From Rhyacophila brunnea (taxonomy: Eukaryota; Arthropoda; Insecta; Trichoptera; Rhyacophilidae): DNA of 64,000 nucleotides. Below the pieces are notes generated by a model. It had not been told where the DNA came from. It saw only the letters and a program-made list of their open reading frames with translations, and ran no database searches. Shown here piece by piece: positions 46,600 through 57,360 of the stretch. Every line of letters begins with the position of its first letter. The stretch's first letter is position 1. The stretch lies in NCBI GenBank assembly GCA_022495005.1, contig JAGYXB010001414.1, positions 1,426,001-1,490,000 on the forward strand, read 5' to 3'. The position numbers and the translations under genes are program-made.

Positions 46600-47662
46600 C
46601 TATAATCTATGTATGTGCATATAAGTAGGTAAGTACTTGCTCACATACCTATTTATTTAATGTTCTCAGTAACGTTGTCATAAATATAAATAAATTTGTG
46701 GGACGTCAATGAAATAGGAACGTTTTCCTCGGAACTCGGAGCGACCTCGTAAATCTTGCTAAGCGTTCCAATTTATAGACTACCATTCCGCCCATTGAGA
46801 CAGCGACCCGCTCCTCTTTCCGCCGCCTACCTACAGGTGAAGCCGCCCGCCCTCCCCGTCGATAGCACGTGTCGGGTCACGTGGCGCAGATGAGTTACAC
46901 CACCGTGATATCGGCAGGATGTGTAACCATAATGTTATTGTTAAAATGACATTGGGTTTATAGGTCATTTGATACTTAAATTTATTAATCTGTATGTACC
47001 TATGTTTTTGTGGTTCAAGTTAAAAAGATGGTTGGTTTTACAGGCCTACAAACGTATCTAAAGAATGGATGGGGGAGCCACCGTCGAAAACTACACAATC
47101 AAGACTCGCAGCTGGACAGAATCTGGCATTCGAATGACGTTTTCAAAATGGCGTCCATGTGGTAATTCGTAGTTTCATTTCGTTATTAGTTAGTTCCATT
47201 GTATGGTAATAAATTCCAAATACCTAAAAGAAACACGCCCATTTTGATTAGACGATTAAACCTTAATTTCAATAAATAGGTATACAAATTACATGCATAA
47301 GGACATTAAAATAGGACAATTCGTCTTTTATTTATAGATTTCTGTATCTCATTAGATACCTACCAAGGCCCACTATTATAGGTACCTACCTAGTCAGGAA
47401 CTGTAAACTTTGATGGTAGTTTTATTATGTAATTGCTCATAAGTAAGCTTAGGATTCTTAGATATTTAAATATTTTTTTTTTTGAGAGGCCCCACAAGAA
47501 AATATCAAAAATATCTATCTGTTTCAGACAATTTTGAAACATTTAAGCCTTATTTGTTAGCAGCTATTTTTAAATATTTTTGGATAATTATATATTTTTA
47601 CATATTATAGGTATAAGCATATATTTTCACATTAACACAAAAATAATCGGAAACCGTAAAAA
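46600..47662. other. Unassigned DNA with a CpG-rich patch and paired CACGTG motifs
   Basis: Positions 46720-46920 are GC-rich relative to the window and contain CACGTG at 46866-46871 and 46878-46883. The patch could be a host regulatory region, but no transcript can be attached to it. The rest is AT-rich. Confidence 0.4.
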
Positions 47663-48365
47663 ATGAATTGGCATTCATCACTTCAAATTATGGTCATCTG
47701 GTATTACACAATTGAAATGTTAGAATCATATTCTTCGAAGTCACTAGTGGAGCAAATTAATATTTTAACCAATACTGCTGCTAAAATAAGAAATGTTCCT
47801 GGGCATCTATCTATTCGGTACAAAAGACTGCGGTCGGCCCGCTACGGCAGATATCTAGGTATTAGCACTTATTGTAACAATTACACTAGGTAAGTTAGCC
47901 GTCTAAACAGTTAAAACTGACTATTTCGCTCTGAAATTTAGCATAGCCAAGAGAGGTGTTGTTAAAACGTAGCACTTATTGTAACAATTACAACTAACTT
48001 ATTGTAACTGTTTCAATAAGTGCTAATACTTTGATACTTTCCTATCCTCGATAGCTGCTGTAGCGGCCGAAAGCAGTCTTGTGTATAGAATAGATGCGCT
48101 GGACCAATTGGAGTACAACTAAGTACAACATTAAATAGTGTTTCAAATAAAAATACTGGACAAAACAAACGTTGCTACATATTAAAGCTCTTTTGGAAAA
48201 TCCATCAGATGCCTCAGATGTTTCATTTTTATCTACTTCAGAAATAGTTTCATTTACATACGCAATAATAACATCTGTAGAAGTGGAAAGAAGTTTTTCC
48301 ACGCATAAAAATTGCTAAGATCAAATCGTTAAAGATTCGCTTTCGAAAATTTGAAGCATTATTTT
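47663..48365 (+). pseudogene. hAT transposase C-terminal relic, split by repeat DNA
   Basis: The first part reads YTIEMLESYSSKSLVEQINI, LTNTAAKIRNVPG (47700-47830), a helical segment typical of the region before the hAT dimerisation domain. After about 200 bp of palindrome-type repeat (47866-48060), the dimerisation signature appears at about 48190-48310 as LLENPSDASDVSFLSTSEIV and then SVEVERSFSTHKN, followed by a frameshift toward the closing R-x-RF-x-x-FE block (about 48325-48355). The VERSFS box is diagnostic of hAT C termini. DDE positions are absent. The minus-strand frame at 48042-48302 is its shadow. Confidence 0.8.
47866..48030. repeat. Fragment of the 5569-5875 palindrome family
   Basis: TAGCACTTATTGTAACAATT occurs at 47871 and 47971 in direct orientation, and its partner CAATAAGTGCTA at 48013-48024 in inverse orientation, as in the 5569 palindrome. 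It interrupts the hAT relic. Confidence 0.7.
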
Positions 48366-50083
48366 ATTATTTATTGTAATAAAGCGTTTTCTGTTTGTGA
48401 ATAAATAATACATTAAACGGTTGAAATATTTATTGTAATACTTAGGTACCTACTTAAATTTTTAGTACTTACCTCTTTTTGTTTTTTAGCACATAATTAT
48501 GAAATTTTAAAAACATATTTTCCAATTATATCTACATATTTTTTTTTATTCATTTTTTAGCACCTAAAAATTCTATGCCTAGTCAGTATCTACTTCGAAT
48601 GTAATAATATGTGTGCCTGCCTGTGCTGTTTGATGGAGTGTTGCATATTAAAATAAATGGTCATAATAACTCATAATATTGAACGAAAAATATAATCGAA
48701 GATTTTTTGCGCAAAGGTTAAACCTAAACTGTTTCACTGTAGAAGTAGAGCCTAATGCACAATCCAATTTTTCGATCTTAAGGATAGGTTGCCGAAAACA
48801 ATGACTTAACGATATACTATACTGACTATAGAGTTAAGGAATCCTTAACCATATACTACCTTTGTTATGAACACGCCCCTTCTGTATTACCATTTACCAC
48901 TGACAGCTGCTGTCAAAATAAATTCGCGTGTCTATAAAACAGTCCATACACTCAAATTCATTTAACAATTTATCTCAATATGGATATTGATAGTGTTAAT
49001 TCGTTTGGCATGTACCTACTGCAGAATATTATTTTACTTTTTATACGCCAGTCCGCAGAAATACAAGATGCCAGACAGAATGACACTTGACGCTAGTGTC
49101 ATTCTGTGAAATTCGCTGTGAAATCACGTATAATGACTGATAACGGAAATATAAGAGTATTAAAATTAAATATTAATTATGTATTTATAGTTATAGCATT
49201 TATAAAGTTCAGTTGTCATATTTTTGTCAACGTTTAACAATTACAAAATAATTTACCTAAAATATAGGAAAGAGAAATTTTAAATATAGTGTTTATTATT
49301 TTCAATAGAAAAAACGAAGGAAGCTTTTAAGACGAGGTGAACCATATACAACACGATCTTAACTAAGGACGATGTTTCTGCATAGTGTTTTGTACCTATT
49401 AAGGAAATTTAAGTTATGACAAATGTTTCTGCATTACGCTCGTAGGCTTTGCATTATATTATACGATGATTTTCAATAATGCGTGAAAAATAATCTAGCC
49501 AGTCTTTTAGTTGGTGTAAAAAACCGAGTGGATAAAACTTCTAATATTTTATTTAGCTCGGAGGGCTGGAATCACGTGTCAAATTTTCCCACACATTTCC
49601 CAAAGGCCCCCTTCAAAAACCGAAACAGATGCTGAGATTGGAAAACCATTTACTGCCACCGGTGCCGCGTGTCACGTTCTGGACTTCCAGTGAAGTCCTG
49701 GAAAATAATAATCACAAAGGAAAGATTGGAAAAAATTATGCGTTAATTCAATTACTTACCTACTTGTTATTTTGAGAGCAGACAACATATTAGGTATAAG
49801 GTAAAGTATTTTAGGTGCCAATTTCACCTATATGTACTTATTATTTAAAAATTTTATACACGTTTGAATGTTTTTTTTTTCTGGCTGTAGCATATTTTTC
49901 ATTTCTACGAGTAGGTACGTTTTGGATCTAGGCTGCCGACCAAAGAGGCTTTTATAATTATACTTTTCGTCAAATGGTGATTAGGAGTAGGTGCTTAATT
50001 ATTATAATAGTATGCGGTTGTATCCTCGTATTGATATTATAAATGTCATTTTACTTTATTGTTTATATCGATAGTATTAATAT
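48366..50083. other. Unassigned AT-rich DNA
   Basis: A perfect 11-bp stem CAGAATGACAC/GTGTCATTCTG lies at 49077-49107. No gene was found. Confidence 0.4.
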
Positions 50084-51223
50084 CAGTGGCGAAGGCTCCA
50101 TACTAAGCGATTCTTTAAAGCTTACCTTCTATTTTTAAGTATTTAATTTAAATAAATAAATATCTATATTGTCTAGGACTAGGAAATATAATAAAAATAT
50201 TGAGAGAGAGTGAAATATCTATCGTCAGAATTTAGAAGTTTAATTAAGTCAAGTTTCGAATCAAAAATAAATGACGGAACGTCACAGACGTGTGTGCTAT
50301 TTTTAGGATTATGTCGAACATAATCCTCGCCGGTTTTTCTACCGCGAGTCCGTCGCCAACTTCATACATGTCTGCATATTTGTTCCAGACTTGTAAGCGC
50401 TACAGGACAAGCTTACACTGATCTATGTTGATTTGTTTATTGTCGATGACTATCTTTTTAAGCAAATAATAAATAATAAGGATGATTAAAAAAAAATTAC
50501 TATTGTGTTCGATCACATATAATTTATAAATTGTTATTAAAAATAAATATTGTATTTCGTGATTATTACTTAGGTTGCTTCGGTCATAGACAAACATAAC
50601 ATGATGTTCACAAATCACAGTTCATGTCATATTGACATTTCAAAGACGGTGATAAAGTTTTATTTTATACTATTCATTGTATTACCTACTGTGTTTTGAA
50701 TGTCGAAAAATAATCTCATATTGTACCGAAATCATTCGTCAGTGCTTTAAATATATTTATTTATTTATTTAAAAGCATTAAAATTTATTAAATTGTCTTG
50801 TGTTCCGATTGAAGTTGAAAATTGTTGTGCGATCATTCCCGAGTTTGACGTTTCTTCAAAAATCAAAAATTATCAAAGCTTGACCTTCCAAAGATTCATT
50901 TAGATTTGAATACAGCAACAAAACTTATATTACATATTCGTTTTTAACTGGCAGTTATACATTAAACAAACTCTTTTGTTGGCCATGCGTATTGTTTGCT
51001 AAAGAAAAGCCTGCGTGGAAATCTACTGGCATGATTTAAATAATTTGACAAATTCAGAGGTGAAACATATGACCAGTGTGTCGTTGTCATTAGTGTGCAC
51101 CTATTCATCAGTAGTAATATCGTAAGTATTATCTTCTTATTTCCCGTAAGTTACCTGACAAGTGTGCTCTTTTTCTCTGATCTCCACAGCTTACCTCTTT
51201 CCAAAAGTCACCCTTCACCACTG
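50084..51223. mobile_element. CAGTGGCGAAG-family hAT element with transposase remnant (1140 bp)
   Basis: It starts CAGTGGCGAAGGCTCCATAC and ends AAAGTCACCCTTCACCACTG. The flanks ATTAATAT and ATTAATAC agree at 7 of 8. The end segments align with the 12544 and 40068 copies, but the middle carries extra sequence that includes the coding relic at 50930-51085. It is therefore closer to the autonomous parent than the MITEs. Confidence 0.88.
50930..51085 (+). pseudogene. TTF-type zinc-finger segment of a hAT transposase
   Basis: The frame reads FLTGSYTLNKLFCWPCVLFA, KEKPAWKSTG, then one base later DLNNLTNSEVKHMTS. The LFCWPC-LF box and the W-TG-DLNN continuation match the N-terminal zinc-finger region of ZMYM/TTF-type hAT transposases. 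Decay upstream prevents reading the first zinc ligands, and downstream the domain is missing. It belongs to the CAGTGGCGAAG element that surrounds it. Confidence 0.7.
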
Positions 51224-51270
51224 ATTAATACTATCGACCGAAGGTACTTGATGGAATTTGAATTTAAATT

Positions 51271-51371
51271 CTAATGGATTTAAGTTTTGTACTATTCCAT
51301 TTGATTCGCTAATTGCCAAGCGACTGCAAAAAACAACTCAAATGGAATAGTACAAAACTTAAATCCATTAG
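51271..51371. repeat. Palindrome, 35-bp arms
   Basis: CTAATGGATTTAAGTTTTGT, then ACTATTCCATTTG, is repeated inverted at 51338-51371, with a spacer containing GCTAATTGCCAAGC. One arm has a homologue at 128-173. Confidence 0.8.
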
Positions 51372-52760
51372 AGTATAAAGTAGTAGTTAATAGTAAAGCC
51401 TACTGTGGACTATCCAACACTTTTATTCGCTCCCTTACCCATTAAGATTTCGGGACGATTTGGTACGTTAAAGATGAGATTTTCATGAAAAGAAAATTGC
51501 ATTCAATATTTGAAAACTGTCGCGATTTGTGCTCTTGGGGTTGCATCATACCTAAAAGATAGCCCGGCTTCAAAATTTGGTCTATGGCAACTGGCTTTCA
51601 CATTTGAATTTTATTAATCTGTTCTGTGTTACCAACTTACTTACAGTATCTACGTATTTGTCTTCGACGCTTACATCTACAATCTGCTAGGTACCCCAAT
51701 TTCCTGTCAGAGGGCAACGCAAATTTCCTCTAGACGTCAAATCTAGAGAGAAAGAGTGTTTTTTCTACAAAACGTCGCCTTTTAGGTTGGTACTTAATAG
51801 CCATCTAGTACGCTAGCTACAGTAAACTAGCTAGAGTAAAGAATATCTTTTGTTACGAGTAGGTAAGCAACACTGGGGAAGTAAAAGTAGCTTTATCCAA
51901 AGGTTCGTAACCTTTCAGGGGGTGGGATAATGCTAGCCGTAGGGCGGAGGGGATATCTTTAAATTCACACAGTAGCGTACCGACACAACAGGGTTAGTAT
52001 ACATTATTATTTAGGTTGTCCTGGACTCTTTATGCAGGTACCTACTGTAAAAGAAATCAAGTATCAGCCAATAGTGGCGCAATGCGGCATGGAAAGTTCC
52101 TTGTTGGATATAAGATAAAAAGGCAACGCAATAAACGAAAGTTAGTAAAATGAAACGCAAAAATATGTATGCATATGAATGGAAATTAGGCTGGATATGT
52201 CGGTCGGCGAACGGACAGGTGCTGGAAAAAAGCAGTCTTATAATGGTAAGTAGGTACCTAAGCACCACTAAGCGGCTACAGTTCGGTGAATATACCTACG
52301 TGGCAGCGAATAACTAGGTACCGGGATCAGTGGACAGATTTAGAGGATGCCTTCAGCTAGCAGTGTATCGATTCCGATTGATAACGTCGATGATGATTTA
52401 AATTTTACGACTTTGGTAGACGTGTTGTACCTATTTTTAGTTCGCTACTCGCTTGATTATCATTCTCGTGTTGCCATACCTTATATCCTTCATACAGAAA
52501 AGAAAATCCTACGAACATTGTGTCACAATCGGGAGACGATCAACGTGAGAATTTGCCAGTGTAATTGGCCTTAAGAATATTTATGAAATATGAAAGAATA
52601 CCTATACATAGTTACATTGATCATAGAATGTCGAATTTCACACATTTTTGATCAATAAAAAAGGAAGTTTATTGAATTTTGGAAATATCGGGTAACTGTG
52701 TAGTGGGCACATTTTTAGTTCACCTACAAACACAAATAGACATCCCAAATTTATTCATTG
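51372..52760. other. Unassigned DNA
   Basis: The open frame at 52347-52574 (MPSASSVSIPIDNVDDDLNF onward) is the most protein-like unassigned frame here, but I recognise no family and see no splice context. Confidence 0.35.
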
Positions 52761-52786
52761 TGATGTTGAAATATGTTTGACAATAC

Positions 52787-52844
52787 CCAATGTAAAGATT
52801 TGATGTCCTGATGAATGTCATGTTTTAGAGGACATTGTACATAT
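52787..52844 (+). pseudogene. Non-LTR retrotransposon relic, left part
   Basis: The frame gives CPDECHVLEDIVHI up to the edge of the hAT-like element. The same frame resumes after it (54824) as IALQCPKYELHR. Together they fit the Cys-His-Cys knuckle of R1/I/Jockey C termini. The split falls exactly on the 8-bp target duplication. Confidence 0.65.
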
Positions 52845-54823
52845 CAGTGGCGAAGGGTGGAGGCAGGCTGTTAAGATTCGGCTATAAATAGTGCACACTA
52901 AACTTTTTTAGTCATATGTATTTGTTTTTATTGAATTAAGACTACAATTTACAGATGGTGTTAGTTAGTTTTTAAAAATCAATTAAACCCTGCCTAAACG
53001 AAATTATAATATTTTTGATCTAATTTGGGCAATATGACAAAATTATGCCCACTTTTTCATTCATAGTTATTTGTTTTCGTTGGCTTAAAAATACATATTA
53101 CACATATTGTTGGTTATTTTTTTAATTCATTAAGCCCTGCCTAAACCAAACTATAATAAATAAAAAATATTATTCTATTTATAGGATATTCAAAGTTATG
53201 TATGATTTAATTGCATACTTTTAGATATTTTATAGATAGACATGTATTTTTTGACTATTATCTATTATGGCTTGGTTTCTCAGGGTTTAAGGGGGGACAT
53301 GCTCGTCGAAGGTCAAAATTGAGTTTTTATTGTATTTTCAAACCATGATCCTGGACACTCCTTAAACGTTGTAGATAATCTATTTACATAATTTTGAAGC
53401 CCTATTATCCTTTATAGTTATTTTACACATTTGATGACTGCATGAAGTATTTTTGTTACATAAAATAGTATTCTTTTAAACCTCTCGCTCTAATGTTTTA
53501 GAACATAGTCATATTTCGGTACATAACTGTGCAGTAGTGTTAAGATTTTTTACATTTATTAATTTTTAAACGCATTTATAAAACCATAAGTATAATTTAT
53601 TACGAGATAATTTTGGTAAAATATTCACGATAAAAAATTATTTTGATAATCTCTGTGATCCCAAATTTGACAAGAATTAGGCATTTTATTATTCAAAAAA
53701 TCGGCAAGATTAACACATTTGAAGATAATTCTAAAGATATTTATCATAAGTTAAGTCTTTGACCATTTAAGTGTAATAAACATCTTATGAATAATGATTG
53801 CTTTATAATAATTATTGACCTATGAATAAGGTAGTGTTTTTTTGAAATACGCCATTTCTTTTGTCATTCCCCAGTGGTTAAGCTACAACATACGGCCGTA
53901 GCCATAAATTGACAAACTATAATTAAAGTAGGGAGTAAAATTATGTTAACTCGCGTGTTTGAACATGTACTTAACCGATTTTTTTTTTATTTTTTTTTTA
54001 ACGGTACATGTTCAAACACGCGCGTCAATATCATTTTACTCCCTACTTCAATTATAGTTTGTCAATTTATGGCTACGGCTGTATGTTGTAGCTTAACCAC
54101 TGGGGAATGACAAAAGAAATGGCGTATTTCAAAAAAACACTACCTTATTCTTAGGTCAATAATTATTATAAAGCAATCATTATTCATAAGATGTTTATCA
54201 CACTTGAATAGTCAAAGACTTAGCTTATAATAAATATCTTTAGAATCATCTTGAAATGTGTTAATCTTGCCGATTTTTTGAATAATAAAATGCCTAATTC
54301 TTGTCAAATTTGGGATCACAGAGATTATCAATATAATTTTTATCGTGAATATTTTACAAAAATTATCTCGTAATAAATTATACTAATGGTTTCATAAATG
54401 CGTTTAAAAAGTAATAAACGTAAAAAATCTTAACACCACTGCACAGTTATGTACCGAAACATGACTATATTCTAAAACATTAGAGCGAGAGGTTTAAAAG
54501 AATACTATTTTATGTAACAAAAATACTTCATGCAGTCATCAAACGTTTAAAATAACTATAAAGGATAATAAGGCTTCAAAATTATATAAATAGATCATCT
54601 ACAACGTTTAAGGAGTGTCCAGGATCATGGTTTGAATATACAATAAAAACTCAATTTTGACCTTCGACGAGCATGTCCCCCCTTAATTGAATTTAAAAAA
54701 CTAACCAACACTATCTATAAATTGTAGTCTTATTTCAATGAAAACAAATATGTATGTCTGAAAAAGTTTAATGTGCACAGTTTATGGCGGATCTTAACAG
54801 CCTACCTCCACCCTTCGCCACTG
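52845..54823. mobile_element. CAGTGGCGAAGG-type hAT element hosting a TTAA palindrome (1979 bp)
   Basis: It starts CAGTGGCGAAGGGTGGAGGC and ends CCTACCTCCACCCTTCGCCA, then CTG. It is flanked by an exact 8-bp duplication GTACATAT (52837-52844 and 54824-54831). Without the nested palindrome it is about 583 bp and closely resembles 55691-56183, including AGTGCACACTAAACTTT, CATTAAGCCCTGCCTAAACC and TTATAGATAGAC. Confidence 0.93.
53291..54682. mobile_element. TTAA-flanked piggyBac-like palindrome with ~680-bp arms
   Basis: GGGGGGACATGCTCGTCGAA opens the left arm (53291-53970) and its near-perfect complement closes the right arm (54004-54682). Only about 33 bp of A/T-rich loop separate them. TTAA lies on both sides (53287-53290 and 54683-54686). 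The sister element at 55691 has an unoccupied single TTAA at the same place (TTTAATTGAATTTT near 56096), so this is a precise TTAA-duplicating insertion. There is no reading frame and therefore no transposase. A transcript crossing it would fold into a long hairpin RNA. Confidence 0.93.
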
Positions 54824-55060
54824 GTACATATAGCACTACAATGCCCTAAATATGAACTTCACAGAGTACAGCTGCGAATTGCGAATATATATGAGAATGT
54901 CGACGAATTGAAGGGTGTCCTGGTGGTGGGTAAGACGGAAGAGCTAGGCAAAATTGTAAAGTTATTTAACTGAATAGGAGTGAGGACCTGATCGACGGAT
55001 CCCCTTCTAGAAGAGAAGAGGCGATATGACAGCGAGTCGCAGTCAAAGCCTCGGTAAAAT
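54824..55060 (+). pseudogene. Non-LTR retrotransposon relic, right part
   Basis: From the target duplication onward the frame reads HIALQCPKYELHRVQLRIAN, then YENVDELKGVLVVGKTEELG, KIVKLFN and a stop at 54971-54973. The CPKY-x-x-HR block and the L-x-x-VL-x-N-like tail resemble Jockey/I-group C termini. The part from 54773 upstream is inside the hAT element and is not part of this frame. Confidence 0.65.
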
Positions 55061-55690
55061 CACAAAAAAAATACCTAATGTAAAACCATGAATAAAAAGT
55101 AAAATCATAACAGGCCAATGTAAAATAGGTAAGTATGTGATGAAAAGGTTTTCATTATCGTTACTTATCTACTTAAAGTTCGCTAATTTGTATACAAGTT
55201 AGAATAATGGGTAGGCGACTATTTATTCAATTAACTTGAATGAATTTGAAAAGCAGAAATGCGGCCACGCAATTTCAGTAAGCGTTCATAAATAGAAAAC
55301 TCAAGAGGCGAATAAAAAAAGTTGCCCGCATTTATTTTATTTCCCGCCCTCGCGTAGACGCCAGCGCCACTCGTGAACTTGCCTCGCGGGAGAAAACTGA
55401 ATTACGGCGCGGGAGGCGACCCGCCCACTCACCTAACGACTTTCACGACAGCTCCTGAGAACAGTGGATAAAGCTTTCAACATATATATTTAATTAATAT
55501 TTCTGAATATTATTTTAAACCTACTATGAACAGGAGCCGTAGAGGATATGTAGACAGTAGGTACAACGACACATGATCATGTTCACTCAAGACTCACTTA
55601 AGGAACCTCAATAGAAAAATGTAAGGTATTTAGGCCTATCTTTATGAGGTGAATATCGGCAACTTAGATTCTGTCGCCTACAGTATCCAT
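55061..55690. other. Unassigned DNA with a CpG-rich patch
   Basis: Positions 55325-55440 are CpG-rich (CCCGCCCTCGCGTAGACGCC). No gene can be tied to it. Confidence 0.4.
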
Positions 55691-56183
55691 CAGTAGCGAA
55701 GGGTGTAGGCAGGCAATTAAGACCCGCCATAAATAGTGCACATTAAACTTTGTTAGTCATACATATTTGTTTTTATTGTACTAAGACTACCATTTACAGA
55801 TGGTGTTAATTAATTAAACCCTGTCTAAACCAAACCCTAATAGTTTTGGTATACTTTCGGCGATACGATAAAATTGTGCACACTTTTTCATTCATGCTTA
55901 TTTGTTTTCGTTGAATTAGAAATACACAATACTTATTAAAGCCCAAAAAAACCAAACTACAATACTTTGATAAAAAATATTATTCTCTCTATAAAATATC
56001 CAAAGTGATGTATGATTTAATTGCATAATTTTAGATATTTTATAGATAGACGAGTATTTTTTGACGGTTATTTATTATGACTTGGTTTTGCAGGTTTAAT
56101 TGAATTTTAAAAACTAACTACAACTTACACTAGTGCACTATTTATGGCTGATCTTAATAGCCTACCTCCATCCTTCGCCACTG
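55691..56183. mobile_element. CAGTAGCGAAGG hAT MITE, empty-site sister (493 bp)
   Basis: It starts CAGTAGCGAAGGGTGTAGGC and ends CTCCATCCTTCGCCACTG. It is flanked by an exact 8-bp duplication GTATCCAT (55683-55690 and 56184-56191). It shows what the 52845 element looked like before the TTAA palindrome entered. Confidence 0.92.
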
Positions 56184-56191
56184 GTATCCAT

Positions 56192-56929
56192 ACATACGAT
56201 CAAGACATGTATAACTAAGTCGAGCTAAATTAAATTAAACTCTGAATGGCGCTTTTTTCCACGTTAATTCAGAAGGATCTGCATTGCGCCCTTAGACCAA
56301 CATTATTTAGTAAAGAGGCTAATTTTTCGATTCGACAATATTATACTGAAAGTGAAACATAGATGAATTTATACGAAATTTCATTAATAACGGACAAAGT
56401 CCATCCCACGAATAAAACAGCAACGGAAGTTTCAAAGAATCTATGAATAGCGTGAACTTAAATTTTAAGATTCATAATATGTGATTTCTAATTTTATTTA
56501 AATTTAGCATATTACTATTATACTATTAGTTAAAAATATACATCCGACCGTATGAAGATACAAATTTATACGGAAATTTATAACATTTTCGATCAGCCAC
56601 GCTAAAACGCGTAGGGCACGAAATGCCATATTGAAATACTAAAAGATTCAGCAATTTTTCTTTTGAAGGCGTTGTATATACATATGTACATATATATTGT
56701 ATAAATACTAGACTAGGTGGAGAGCCCATCCAACGATGTACGAAAATTGTTATTTAGATTTATTTAGAAATTGTTAATTATACGAAGCTTTGTGTTGGAA
56801 TATATAATTTAAGGTCGTGCCTGACGTAAATTATTATCAGAAAAAAGATTGCTGAAAATGACCACAATGTTTAAGAAAATCCTTCCAATATTTTTTTTTC
56901 ATCTCACCATTCTCACCAACTTTTAAATA
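56192..56929. other. Unassigned AT-rich DNA
   Basis: No gene or paired repeat ends were seen. Confidence 0.4.
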
Positions 56930-57360
56930 ATGTTTCTTAAATCAGAACTGCGCGAAACTTGCACAGATAATATACCTACTATATTTTTGGTATCAAATGG
57001 AATATTGGCGCCGAATGTTTCGTATTTCTTGGACAGAACACAGGACGAACCATTCAATATCCAGAGACTGCCAATAATGGAACGGTTCTCGACAATTATG
57101 TCTGAGACGCATTCTGCAGTTTTTTGGACATTTGTCTGGCGCGGACTGGACAACCTGGGGAGACTGGTGGTTTTAGGTGGCCTCCAGGTAAGGCGAGGTA
57201 GAGGAAGAGCGTCTGCGCGCTGGAGCGACTAAGTGAAAGAGCTGACTGGGGGCACCATTCATTCTGCCCTGAGAGAAGCGGAAGATCGAGAAGGATGGAA
57301 AGTCTTGGTCGCTCAAAGTATGGCAAAATTAAAAAGTGGTCACGATCCTCAGCCATTAGT
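56930..57360 (+). pseudogene. RTE-type retrotransposon C-terminal tail
   Basis: Open reading: YFLDRTQDEPFNIQRLPIME, RFSTIMSETHSAVFWTF, RGLDNLGRLVVLGG and RGRGRASARWSD, then a stop at 57230. The next codons continue as VKELTGGTIHSALREAEDRE, GWKVLV and end at GGTCACGATCCTCAGCC. The RGRGR-x-x-x-RWSD and A-x-DR-x-GW blocks are the usual RTE C terminus. It is homologous to 3479-3760. The opposing open frame at 56923-57356 is a shadow. Confidence 0.82.

Noticed and set aside
48042..48302. 86-residue minus-strand open frame
   Set aside because: It is antisense to the hAT dimerisation box VERSFS on the plus strand.
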